DNA of 5,050 nt from Actinomycetes bacterium (GTDB taxonomy: Bacteria > Actinomycetota > Acidimicrobiia > Acidimicrobiales > Acidimicrobiaceae), in the NCBI GenBank assembly GCA_021790495.1, contig JAJYGZ010000353.1, positions 1-5,050 of the forward strand, read 5' to 3'. This document shows, in pieces, positions 1 through 5,050 of this stretch; positions within the stretch are counted from its first letter, which is position 1, and every line of letters begins with the position of its first letter. The translations under genes were made by a program, and so were the position numbers. The notes under the pieces are model-generated. The model saw only the letters and a program-made list of their open reading frames with translations. It had not been told where the DNA came from and ran no database searches.

Positions 1-90
1 GACTTAGTATCCCATCTCCTCTGCCAGCCTCTTAACCGCAACCGAAGTGTCTAGCCCGCCTGAATAGGCAAGTACAACTCTTTTGGCCAT
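1..90 (-). CDS. argG: Argininosuccinate synthase, N-terminal fragment with an in-frame stop
   Basis: Start of the enzyme that joins citrulline and aspartate, using ATP, to make argininosuccinate in the cytoplasm. The visible N-terminus begins MAKRVVLAYSGGLDTSVAV; the SGGLDTS segment (residues 10-16) is the PP-loop ATP-binding motif of the family and makes the identification firm despite the short length. The ATG at 88-90 is preceded by a strong ribosome binding site. After 28 codons (ending EEMGY) the frame meets TAA at 4-6, then GTC at the window edge. Family members usually continue here with an acidic or lysine residue followed by valine (GYEV-like), so the TAA sits where a GAA, AAA or similar codon is expected. 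It may be a real nonsense mutation or an error near a sequence end. The rest of the gene (about 400 residues in the family) lies outside the window. Confidence 0.85.
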
Positions 91-96
91 CTGCTT

Positions 97-104
97 TCCT
101 TTCT
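97..104 (-). promoter_or_regulatory. Ribosome binding site of argG
   Basis: The minus strand reads AGAAAGGA, an exact match to the complement of the usual 3' end of 16S rRNA (UCCUUUCU), six bases before the argG ATG. This supports the ATG at 88-90 as the start, and suggests that argG is translated independently of argR, whose stop codon lies 92 nt upstream. I saw no convincing -35/-10 promoter or full ARG box in the 91-182 gap. Confidence 0.7.
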
Positions 105-182
105 GGAATTCTCAAACTTATCCTGCGCCAAACCTAAGCCCGAACATCCCTTGGTGACGGGGCATGGACTACGGTGGCCGCG

Positions 183-653
183 CTAGTCGATCTCGTCGAG
201 CCCCGCCATTTGAGCGAGCATGTCGCGCAAAGCGTCGGCTTCGCCGACCTTGGTAAGCACCATGATCGTGTCGTCGCCGGCTACGGTTCCAAGCACGCCG
301 TCAATCGTGGTGTGATCCAAGGCCGATGCCACCACATGAGCCGAGCCCGGCGGCGTCTTGATCAACAGCAAATTCGAAGATGACACCAGGTCCACCACCC
401 ATTCGGAGAGCACTCGGCGCAAGTGGTCAGTATCGGCGGCGTTGTCTCTCAGGTGAGAGGGCACCGCGTAAACCAGCTCCCCGCCGGGAACCTTCACCTT
501 GATCGCACCGAGTTCCTCGAGGTCCCGCGAAACCGTCGCCTGGGTCGCCTCGATGCCGACCTTGGCCAACAAGGTGACCAACTGCGCCTGGGATCCGACA
601 TACTCGGTCTCAAGAAACTTTCCTATTTGATATTGCCGACGATTTTTCGCCAT
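183..653 (-). CDS. argR: Arginine repressor ArgR
   Basis: Arginine-responsive transcription factor, known in this family to act as a hexamer that binds ARG-box operators when arginine is abundant. From the ATG at 651-653 the protein is 156 residues, typical for ArgR. The N-terminal winged-helix domain carries the signature SQ at 21-22 and TQATVSRDLEELG (37-49), which contains the recognition helix. The C-terminal oligomerisation and arginine-binding domain carries PPGSAHVVASALD (101-113) and GTVAGDDT (122-129), whose paired aspartates bind arginine in known structures. A TTG two codons upstream (657-659) is in frame, but it overlaps the ribosome-binding sequence, so ATG is preferred. The gene lies inside the operon between argF and argG, as in other actinobacteria, so it probably regulates its own operon. 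No key residue appears to be missing. Confidence 0.95.
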   Translation of the reverse strand: MAKNRRQYQIGKFLETEYVGSQAQLVTLLAKVGIEATQATVSRDLEELGAIKVKVPGGELVYAVPSHLRDNAADTDHLRRVLSEWVVDLVSSSNLLLIKTPPGSAHVVASALDHTTIDGVLGTVAGDDTIMVLTKVGEADALRDMLAQMAGLDEID

Positions 654-658
654 AACCA

Positions 659-667
659 ATCACCACC
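659..667 (-). promoter_or_regulatory. Ribosome binding site of argR
   Basis: The minus strand reads GGTGGTGAT. Its GGTGAT part matches the 3' half of the extended Shine-Dalgarno consensus (AAGGAGGTGAT), with five bases to the ATG at 651-653. The spacing decides between the two possible argR starts: the in-frame TTG at 657-659 overlaps this site and is too close to use it. Confidence 0.45.
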
Positions 668-676
668 GTGAATCGA

Positions 677-693
677 TAACCGGCGTCCGGTTA
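677..693. repeat. Perfect inverted repeat in the argF-argR gap
   Basis: TAACCGG and CCGGTTA form perfect 7-bp arms around a 3-base centre (CGT on the plus strand). The repeat lies between the argF stop and the argR ribosome binding site. In the operon transcript it could fold as a short stable hairpin ending about ten bases before the argR Shine-Dalgarno sequence. No T-run follows it in the direction of transcription, so it is not a standard intrinsic terminator. It could be an RNA stability or processing element, a translation modulator, or a protein-binding site. It does not match the ARG-box consensus. The function is unknown. Confidence 0.6.
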
Positions 694-720
694 CAAGCCG
701 TCCGCCGTCACTTGGGGAAC

Positions 721-1617
721 TTATCCGGCCAAGCACGCGTATAAAACTCCCCTGAAGGCGGGCATTCGATTGGCCGCTTGTTCGAAAACCACGCTCGCTT
801 TGGATTCGAACACTTCCTCAGTGACCTCTTCGCCGCGATGAGCTGGCAGGCAGTGCATGAAGATCGCCTCGCTCGAGGCCAGGTCCATCATCTGAGAATC
901 GACCTGATAGGTGGGAAGAAATGCCTCGCGGCGAACGCCAGCTTGGCTCTCTTGGCCCATCGAGGTCCAGGTGTCGGTATAAACCACATCCGCGCCCGCA
1001 ACCGCTTCATTGGGATCTTGGCTGAAATGGACGCTTCCCAGCGTACTCAACACCTCTTTGGTCGATTGGTCAAAGCTGTACGCGCGTGGCGACGCTATAC
1101 GGATCTCGGCACCGAGCATCAGCGCACCTTGGGCCAAGGAGAGCGCCACGTTGTTGGAGTCCCCGACATATGCGATCTTCACTCCCGCCACCCCGCCGAA
1201 GCGCTCCGATATCGTCAACAAATCAGCCACCGCCTGACAGGGATGGGAACGATCCGAGAGGAGGTTGATTACCGGAGGCGAAAATCCGTATCCATTTACG
1301 CTCACGGCGATTCGCTCCAGGACAGCGTGGTCAAACACCCGCGCCGCAATGACTTTGTAATACCCCGCCAGCGTTCGCGCGATGTCCTCGGTCGACTCGC
1401 GAACGTCAAAGCCCACCTCGGCGTTGTTGATGTAAACCGGATGCCCGCCCAGTGACACGGTCGCCATCTCACAAGAGTTGCGGGTGCGAAGCGACGGCTT
1501 TTCAAAGACCAGCGCCACCCCGGCGCCTAAAAGCACCGGATCGAGCTGCGCTCGCGCGTATCCCAAGATCTCGCCAAGTCCCTTAGCGTCACAGCTGCCG
1601 ATATCGAGAAAGTTCAT
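721..1617 (-). CDS. argF: Ornithine carbamoyltransferase
   Basis: Transfers the carbamoyl group of carbamoyl phosphate to ornithine, giving citrulline (cytoplasmic; the family works as a trimer). From the ATG at 1615-1617 the protein has 298 residues, close to the usual 300-315. The carbamoyl-phosphate loop KPSLRTR is at 40-46, HPCQ at 125-128, the ornithine-binding segment DTWTSMG at 215-221, and the catalytic HCLPAHRG at 255-262, so all main active-site motifs are present. The SMG and HCLP motifs distinguish it from aspartate carbamoyltransferase. The open frame runs on upstream to 1776, but that part overlaps argD, looks non-homologous and arginine-rich, and has no ribosome binding site, so the shorter start is chosen. 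A 58-nt gap separates it from argD. The C-terminus reads NRMPAFRG, where many family members have NRMHA; this is a small variation away from the catalytic motifs. Confidence 0.96.
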   Translation of the reverse strand: MNFLDIGSCDAKGLGEILGYARAQLDPVLLGAGVALVFEKPSLRTRNSCEMATVSLGGHPVYINNAEVGFDVRESTEDIARTLAGYYKVIAARVFDHAVLERIAVSVNGYGFSPPVINLLSDRSHPCQAVADLLTISERFGGVAGVKIAYVGDSNNVALSLAQGALMLGAEIRIASPRAYSFDQSTKEVLSTLGSVHFSQDPNEAVAGADVVYTDTWTSMGQESQAGVRREAFLPTYQVDSQMMDLASSEAIFMHCLPAHRGEEVTEEVFESKASVVFEQAANRMPAFRGVLYACLAG

Positions 1618-1620
1618 TCG

Positions 1621-1628
1621 CCCTCCCC
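1621..1628 (-). promoter_or_regulatory. Ribosome binding site of argF
   Basis: The minus strand reads GGGGAGGG, purine-rich and containing GGAGG, three bases before the ATG at 1615-1617 (four bases from GGAGG). It follows a run of seven A. It fixes the argF start and rules out the longer open frame that reaches back into argD. Confidence 0.75.
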
Positions 1629-1675
1629 TTTTTTTGCCAAGGCGCGAAACCAAGCGCCGCCCGAATTGAGTTGGA

Positions 1676-2905
1676 TCACGAGATCGCCACCTTGAGGATT
1701 TCAAGAGCCCGATCGATCTCGAACTCGGTAACCACCAACGGCGGGGCGAAGCGCAAGACCGAGGTGCCGATGGCATTTACGATCAGGCCCAACTCCAGCG
1801 ACCGCTTAGCGACCTCGGGCGCCGCCGCGCTCTTTAGCGTCGCGCCGAGCAGCAATCCCTTGCCAGAGACGCTCGCAATTCCCGGAGTGCTGGCGAGGCC
1901 GCGCGCCAAGGAGGCGCCGCGTTCGGCGGCGAGGGCGGGCGCGTCGATATCGATCATGGTGGTGATCGTGGCCAGGGCCGCTGCCATCGCGAGCGGTTGA
2001 CCCCCAAAGGTCGTCCCGTGGTCGCCAGGCAAAAACGCTTTGGCCACCTCGGCCCGCGCCCATAATGCACCGACCGGAAACCCCGAGGCGATCGCCTTTG
2101 CCATGGTAACGACGTCGGGCTTCACCCCAAAATGCTGAAAGGCGAACCATTTTCCGGTGCGGCCAAAGCCGGTCTGAACTTCGTCCAAGATAAGTAGCGC
2201 GCCGAATTGGTCACAGAGCTCGCGCACCGAGGCGATAAAGGCAGCCGGAACCTCTATGACTCCGGCTTCTCCCAGAATCGGCTCCATAATTACCGCCGCC
2301 ACGCCACCTTTTGCCAACTCTGCCTCTAGCGCTTCAGTATCGCCGGCTTCTACGTGGGAAAAACCCGGCACCAGCGGCTGAAAGGCGGTCTTTTTGCCTT
2401 CCTGGCCGGTTGCGCTAAGCGCTCCCATGGTTCTGCCATGGAAGCCGTCCTTCAAGCCCACCACCCGGGTGCGCTCCGGCCCTGCGTAGCGCCGCGCCAG
2501 CTTGATGGCGGCTTCGTTTACTTCGGCGCCGGAATTGGCGAAAAATACCCGTCCCTCTTCTCCGGGCGAGGGAGCGACGAGTCGATCGATGAGATAGGCC
2601 ACCTTGGGCGCCTCTAGGTTGGCGAAGTAGTTGGAGGTATGGATCAGCTTGTGCGCCTGGGCGGCGATCGCGTCACTCACGCTTGGCGGACAGTGCCCCA
2701 ACGAGCACACCGCGATGCCGCCGAGAAAGTCAAGCACCTCGCGGCCGCTCTCGTCTATCAGCGTCGCTCCGCGACCCGATACAAATCCCGCCTTAGGGGC
2801 GCCGTAGTTGTTCATCAGATAGCGCGCGGTATCTGCCACCGCCCCGTGGATCTCCATCTCCCCGAGCATCACATCCGATGGCGAAACCGTAACCGCGTCA
2901 ATCAT
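1676..2905 (-). CDS. argD: Acetylornithine aminotransferase
   Basis: Pyridoxal-phosphate enzyme that transaminates N-acetylglutamate 5-semialdehyde with glutamate to make N-acetylornithine. In many bacteria the same family also serves as succinyldiaminopimelate aminotransferase, which cannot be judged here. At 409 residues it is slightly longer than the usual 390-405 because of an N-terminal lead of about 15 residues. Class III aminotransferase features: [16 protein letters not shown] (123-138) for phosphate binding, [10 protein letters not shown] (154-163), [11 protein letters not shown] (241-251) with Asp241 contacting the pyridine nitrogen, Lys270 in [11 protein letters not shown] as the expected Schiff-base lysine, and [11 protein letters not shown] (296-306), where GGNP is commoner. 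The start ATG lies two bases after the argB stop, suggesting translational coupling, and AGAGGAG at 2917-2923 inside the argB end is a plausible ribosome binding site. Methionines at codons 13 and 17 are possible alternative starts. Confidence 0.95.
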   Translation of the reverse strand: MIDAVTVSPSDVMLGEMEIHGAVADTARYLMNNYGAPKAGFVSGRGATLIDESGREVLDFLGGIAVCSLGHCPPSVSDAIAAQAHKLIHTSNYFANLEAPKVAYLIDRLVAPSPGEEGRVFFANSGAEVNEAAIKLARRYAGPERTRVVGLKDGFHGRTMGALSATGQEGKKTAFQPLVPGFSHVEAGDTEALEAELAKGGVAAVIMEPILGEAGVIEVPAAFIASVRELCDQFGALLILDEVQTGFGRTGKWFAFQHFGVKPDVVTMAKAIASGFPVGALWARAEVAKAFLPGDHGTTFGGQPLAMAAALATITTMIDIDAPALAAERGASLARGLASTPGIASVSGKGLLLGATLKSAAAPEVAKRSLELGLIVNAIGTSVLRFAPPLVVTEFEIDRALEILKVAIS

Positions 2906-2907
2906 CT

Positions 2908-3795
2908 CTAGCTCAACTCCTCTCGGGTCACCATGGTTCCGATACCCGAATCGGTAAAAATCTCCAATAACAACGAATGCTCAAGGCGCCCGTCGAGAAT
3001 ATGTCCGGACCCCACGCCAAGTTCCAGGGCCCTAAGGCAACTGGTGAGCTTGGGAATCATCCCTTCGGATATGGCTCCTGAAGCCATCAACGTCTTGATG
3101 TCGCTAGCGGTCGCGCGACGTATCAGTGACGCCGGGTCTGGCCAGTTCGCGTATATCCCGTCGACATTGGTGAGATAGATCAGCTTCTCAGCCCCGATGG
3201 CGCCCGCGATTGCGCCGGCTACCGTATCGGCATTTATGTTGTAGGCCTGGCCCGCGCCATCCTCGGCGACAGTGGCCACCACCGGTATCAACCCTTGATC
3301 CAAAAGCCGGATTATTAAATCCGGCTTGACGCTTTGCACCTCGCCGACGAATCCAAGATCTCCCTCGGCCCGTTCGGCGACGATAAGCCCGGTGTCAGCT
3401 CCGGAAAGCCCAATCGCCAGTGGAGCGAGCTTGTTGATGGCACCCACAATCTCTGGATTGACTTTGCCCATTAGCACCATTCTCGCCACCTCTAAGGTGG
3501 CCGAATCGGTCACGCGAAGACCGCCTACGAATTGGCTCGCGATGCCGAGGCGATCCAGCATCTGACCAATCTGGGGACCGCCTCCGTGTACCACCACCGG
3601 CTTGATGCCCACCGAGGCCATCAGCACGACGTCATTGGCGAACGACTCGAGCGCCGCGGCTTCGCCGCCTTGGCTATCGGCGATGGCGTTTCCGCCGTGC
3701 TTGATGACAAATATCGAACCCGCGAAGCGGCGAATGTAGGGAAGCGCCTCAGAGAGGACTTGTGATTTGATCATCGCCACGTCCATCTCGTTCAT
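2908..3795 (-). CDS. argB: Acetylglutamate kinase, probably arginine-inhibited
   Basis: Phosphorylates N-acetylglutamate with ATP, the second and usually controlling step in organisms with the cyclic pathway. The 295-residue protein shows the amino-acid kinase fold: KHGGNA with Lys32, the glycine loop HGGGPQ (70-75), Arg94 in GGLRVTD, NINADT (186-191) with Asp190, and GMIPK (245-249). The first 25 or so residues form the amphipathic N-terminal helix (SEALPYIRRF) seen in arginine-sensitive hexameric kinases and absent from the insensitive E. coli type. The C-terminal HILDGRLEHSLLLEIF and GIGT segments match the arginine-site signature. Feedback inhibition by arginine is therefore inferred. The ATG at 3793-3795 has GGGAG at 3806-3810 ten bases upstream; codons 4 and 8 are alternative methionines. 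It is 52 nt after argJ and 2 nt before argD. His33 replaces the tyrosine usual in KYGGNA. Confidence 0.96.
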   Translation of the reverse strand: MNEMDVAMIKSQVLSEALPYIRRFAGSIFVIKHGGNAIADSQGGEAAALESFANDVVLMASVGIKPVVVHGGGPQIGQMLDRLGIASQFVGGLRVTDSATLEVARMVLMGKVNPEIVGAINKLAPLAIGLSGADTGLIVAERAEGDLGFVGEVQSVKPDLIIRLLDQGLIPVVATVAEDGAGQAYNINADTVAGAIAGAIGAEKLIYLTNVDGIYANWPDPASLIRRATASDIKTLMASGAISEGMIPKLTSCLRALELGVGSGHILDGRLEHSLLLEIFTDSGIGTMVTREELS

Positions 3796-3847
3796 GGCTT
3801 GGTCGCTCCCGCGATTGCGGCTTTGGGGTAAATTTCCGAACGAAGCA

Positions 3848-5020
3848 TCACGAGGTTCTCATATTCTCGGCGATATAGGCGGGAGTCAAGTCGGCGGTTA
3901 TGATCGTCGCCTCGAAATCGCCCGATCCGAGCGAAACCTCGAGCTCGATCTCGCGCGCCGCCATGATCTGAGAAAGGAGATCGCGATCGACCTCGAGCTC
4001 CTCGGTCCTGGAATATACCATCACAGAGCCATAAGAGACCGAAACCTCGTCCATCGCCACCGCGACGCCAGAGGACCCGATCTCGGAGATTACCCTTCCC
4101 CAATAGGGATCCATTCCAAAGAACGAGCACTTTACCAAAGACGATTGGGCGATCTTTCGAGCCACCGCTAGCGCGTCGGCTTCGCTTTGCGCCCCTGTGG
4201 CGCGAACCTTGATCAGCTTGGTGGCGCCCTCGGCGTCAAAGACGATCTGTGCGGCCAGGCTGGAGCAGATCGCCGAGATCCCTTCATAGAGAGCGGCGTC
4301 GCTGAGCTCCACCCCCGAAGCCGCCGAGGCGATGGCGATGACCGTGTCGTTAGTGGAGGTGCACCCGTCGATGGTAATCCGGTTGAAGCTCCGCTCCACC
4401 GCCCTTGAAAGCGCTTGCGCTAGCGCGCTCTGGCTTACGATGGCATCGGTGGTTACGACCGCGAGCATGGTGGCCATATTGGGGGCGATCATGGCGGCGC
4501 CCTTGGCAATGCCGCCAAAACGTACGCCCTCGATTTCGTACTTGGCGACCTTGGCGAAGGTGTCGGTAGTCATAAGGGCCTTCGCCGCGTCGACTCCAGC
4601 CTCGTCTCCCCCGTCCAGTTCGGCGACCGCGGCCGGTATTTGGGCGAGCACCTTGTCGATTGGCAACGGAATCCCTATCAGACCGGTGGAACAAACCAGA
4701 ACATGCTCGGTGGGCACCTTCAGTTCCTTCGCCACACAAGCAACACTGGCGCGAGCCTTTTCCTCTCCCGAGGCGCCCGTCGCGGCATTGGCGTTCCCGC
4801 TGGTCAGCAAGACCGCCGATGCCAGATTTCCGCTTTGAGCGAGATTGGCGCGCGATACCACCACCGGGGCCGCAGCCGACAAATTAGTGGTAAAGGTCGC
4901 TGCGGCGACACCGGGTTCGGTGCCGTCGAGCGCAACTATCGCTATATCCGGGTTGCCCGAAGCCTTTATCCCTGCGGCGGTACCGCTGGCCAAAAATCCC
5001 CGCGGGAAGGTCACGCCCAT
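3848..5020 (-). CDS. argJ: Ornithine acetyltransferase / N-acetylglutamate synthase (ArgJ)
   Basis: Moves the acetyl group from N-acetylornithine to glutamate, regenerating N-acetylglutamate and releasing ornithine. Many members also use acetyl-CoA; which activity range applies here cannot be read from sequence. The 390-residue length is normal. ArgJ is made as a precursor that cuts itself into two chains: the motif APNMATML (179-186) places the cleavage between Ala183 and nucleophile Thr184. The STG at 111-113 supplies the oxyanion-hole Thr112-Gly113. Other family segments are TSGNANAATG (73-82), NRITIDGCTSTND (213-225) and FGMDPYWGR (301-309). The segment before cleavage reads KGAAMIAPN, where KGSGMIAPN is commoner. 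The C-terminus (YIAENMRTS) has the usual asparagine near the end. The ATG at 5018-5020 is chosen because VTFPRGFLASG aligns with the usual N-terminus; its upstream purine stretch is weak, and coupling to argC translation is likely. Confidence 0.96.
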   Translation of the reverse strand: MGVTFPRGFLASGTAAGIKASGNPDIAIVALDGTEPGVAAATFTTNLSAAAPVVVSRANLAQSGNLASAVLLTSGNANAATGASGEEKARASVACVAKELKVPTEHVLVCSTGLIGIPLPIDKVLAQIPAAVAELDGGDEAGVDAAKALMTTDTFAKVAKYEIEGVRFGGIAKGAAMIAPNMATMLAVVTTDAIVSQSALAQALSRAVERSFNRITIDGCTSTNDTVIAIASAASGVELSDAALYEGISAICSSLAAQIVFDAEGATKLIKVRATGAQSEADALAVARKIAQSSLVKCSFFGMDPYWGRVISEIGSSGVAVAMDEVSVSYGSVMVYSRTEELEVDRDLLSQIMAAREIELEVSLGSGDFEATIITADLTPAYIAENMRTS

Positions 5021-5050
5021 GGGTAGTTGCTCACTTTCGCCAGTCCATCG
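5011..5050 (-). CDS. argC: Probable N-acetyl-gamma-glutamyl-phosphate reductase, last residues only
   Basis: One minus-strand frame entering from the right edge reads DGLAKVSNYPWA and stops at TGA (5011-5013), overlapping the argJ start by 10 nt. Many ArgC proteins end in a short GL...YP tail, and argC directly precedes argJ in actinobacterial clusters, so this is the best candidate for its end. Twelve residues are too few for a secure match. A second frame (ending MDWRK at a TGA before argJ) cannot be excluded. The identification rests mostly on gene order. Confidence 0.45.
   Translation of the reverse strand, partial: DGLAKVSNYPWA

Larger units (their letters stand above)
1..5050 (-). other. 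Arginine biosynthesis operon argC-J-B-D-F-R-G (both ends cut)
   Basis: All genes lie on one strand with overlaps or gaps of at most 92 nt, and no terminator-like hairpin with a T-run interrupts them, so a single polycistronic transcript is likely. The order, with argR between argF and argG, is the known actinobacterial layout. The operon promoter and its main ARG-box operators would be expected upstream of argC, beyond the right edge; argH is expected beyond argG on the left. The argF-argR and argR-argG gaps (67 and 92 nt) are the widest and are the likeliest places for internal regulation. Confidence 0.85.

Noticed and set aside
108..125. Possible ARG box or -10 element around GAGAATTC in the argR-argG gap
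   Set aside because: The palindromic core GAATTC is short and the flanks do not follow the ARG-box pattern. TAAGTT-like -10 candidates lack a -35 at suitable spacing.
667..684. Possible ARG box upstream of argR beginning with TGAAT at 669-673
   Set aside because: Only one half-site matches the TGAAT-NNNN-ATTCA consensus; the second half (AACCG) does not fit. A single 5-base match is expected by chance.
778..1455. Long plus-strand open frame (225 codons) opposite argF
   Set aside because: It lies wholly antisense to a clearly conserved argF, shows no recognisable domain, and is rich in Arg and His as expected for a shadow of a GC-rich gene. Other plus-strand frames, such as 4332-4838 opposite argJ, are rejected for the same reason.
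1641..1658. GGCGC/GCGCC stem with an 8-base loop in the argD-argF gap, near a run of seven T on the plus strand, as a terminator
   Set aside because: In the direction of the operon the stem is followed by an A-run, not a T-run. On the plus strand the T-run comes before the stem rather than after it. The 5-bp stem is short and could be chance in GC-rich sequence.
1618..1776. Upstream extension of the argF open frame by 53 residues into argD
   Set aside because: The extra residues are arginine- and serine-rich, unlike any OTC N-terminus, are the out-of-frame shadow of the argD end, and lack a ribosome binding site. The ATG at 1615-1617 has a strong one and gives the family's normal length.
3848..3870. 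Possible frameshift at the argJ C-terminus, since the last residues (MRTS) differ from typical endings
   Set aside because: Protein length and the preceding TPAYIAEN segment are normal for ArgJ, and the final few residues vary across the family.

Overview
This window is almost entirely one arginine-biosynthesis operon, read on the minus strand (right to left in window coordinates). In transcription order it holds the very end of a probable argC, then complete argJ, argB, argD, argF and argR, then the first codons of argG. Coding density is very high. The genes are separated by an overlap (argC/argJ), 52 nt (argJ/argB), 2 nt (argB/argD), 58 nt (argD/argF), 67 nt (argF/argR) and 92 nt (argR/argG). 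No RNA gene, mobile element, CRISPR array or convincing terminator was seen, and no gene-free stretch exceeds 92 nt.

The gene order C-J-B-D-F-R-G, with the repressor gene argR between argF and argG, is the classic arrangement of Actinomycetota such as Mycobacterium and Streptomyces relatives. The moderately high G+C (judged by eye) fits. The moderate rather than extreme G+C, and the general look of the OTC and ArgJ proteins, would suit a deep-branching actinobacterium such as an Acidimicrobiia member. That narrower placement is only inference.

Together the enzymes run the cyclic (acetyl-recycling) route. ArgJ moves the acetyl group from N-acetylornithine to glutamate. ArgB phosphorylates N-acetylglutamate, ArgC reduces the phosphate, and ArgD transaminates the semialdehyde to N-acetylornithine. 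ArgF carbamoylates the released ornithine to citrulline, and ArgG and (outside the window) ArgH complete arginine. Control appears on two levels: ArgB carries the N-terminal helix and C-terminal signature of arginine-inhibited kinases, and ArgR is a normal-looking arginine-dependent repressor encoded inside the operon.

Most of the window is ordinary. Two points deserve a second look: an in-frame TAA at codon 29 of argG, three bases from the window edge, and a perfect 7-bp inverted repeat in the argF-argR gap just upstream of the argR ribosome binding site. I found no sign of a previously undescribed system.
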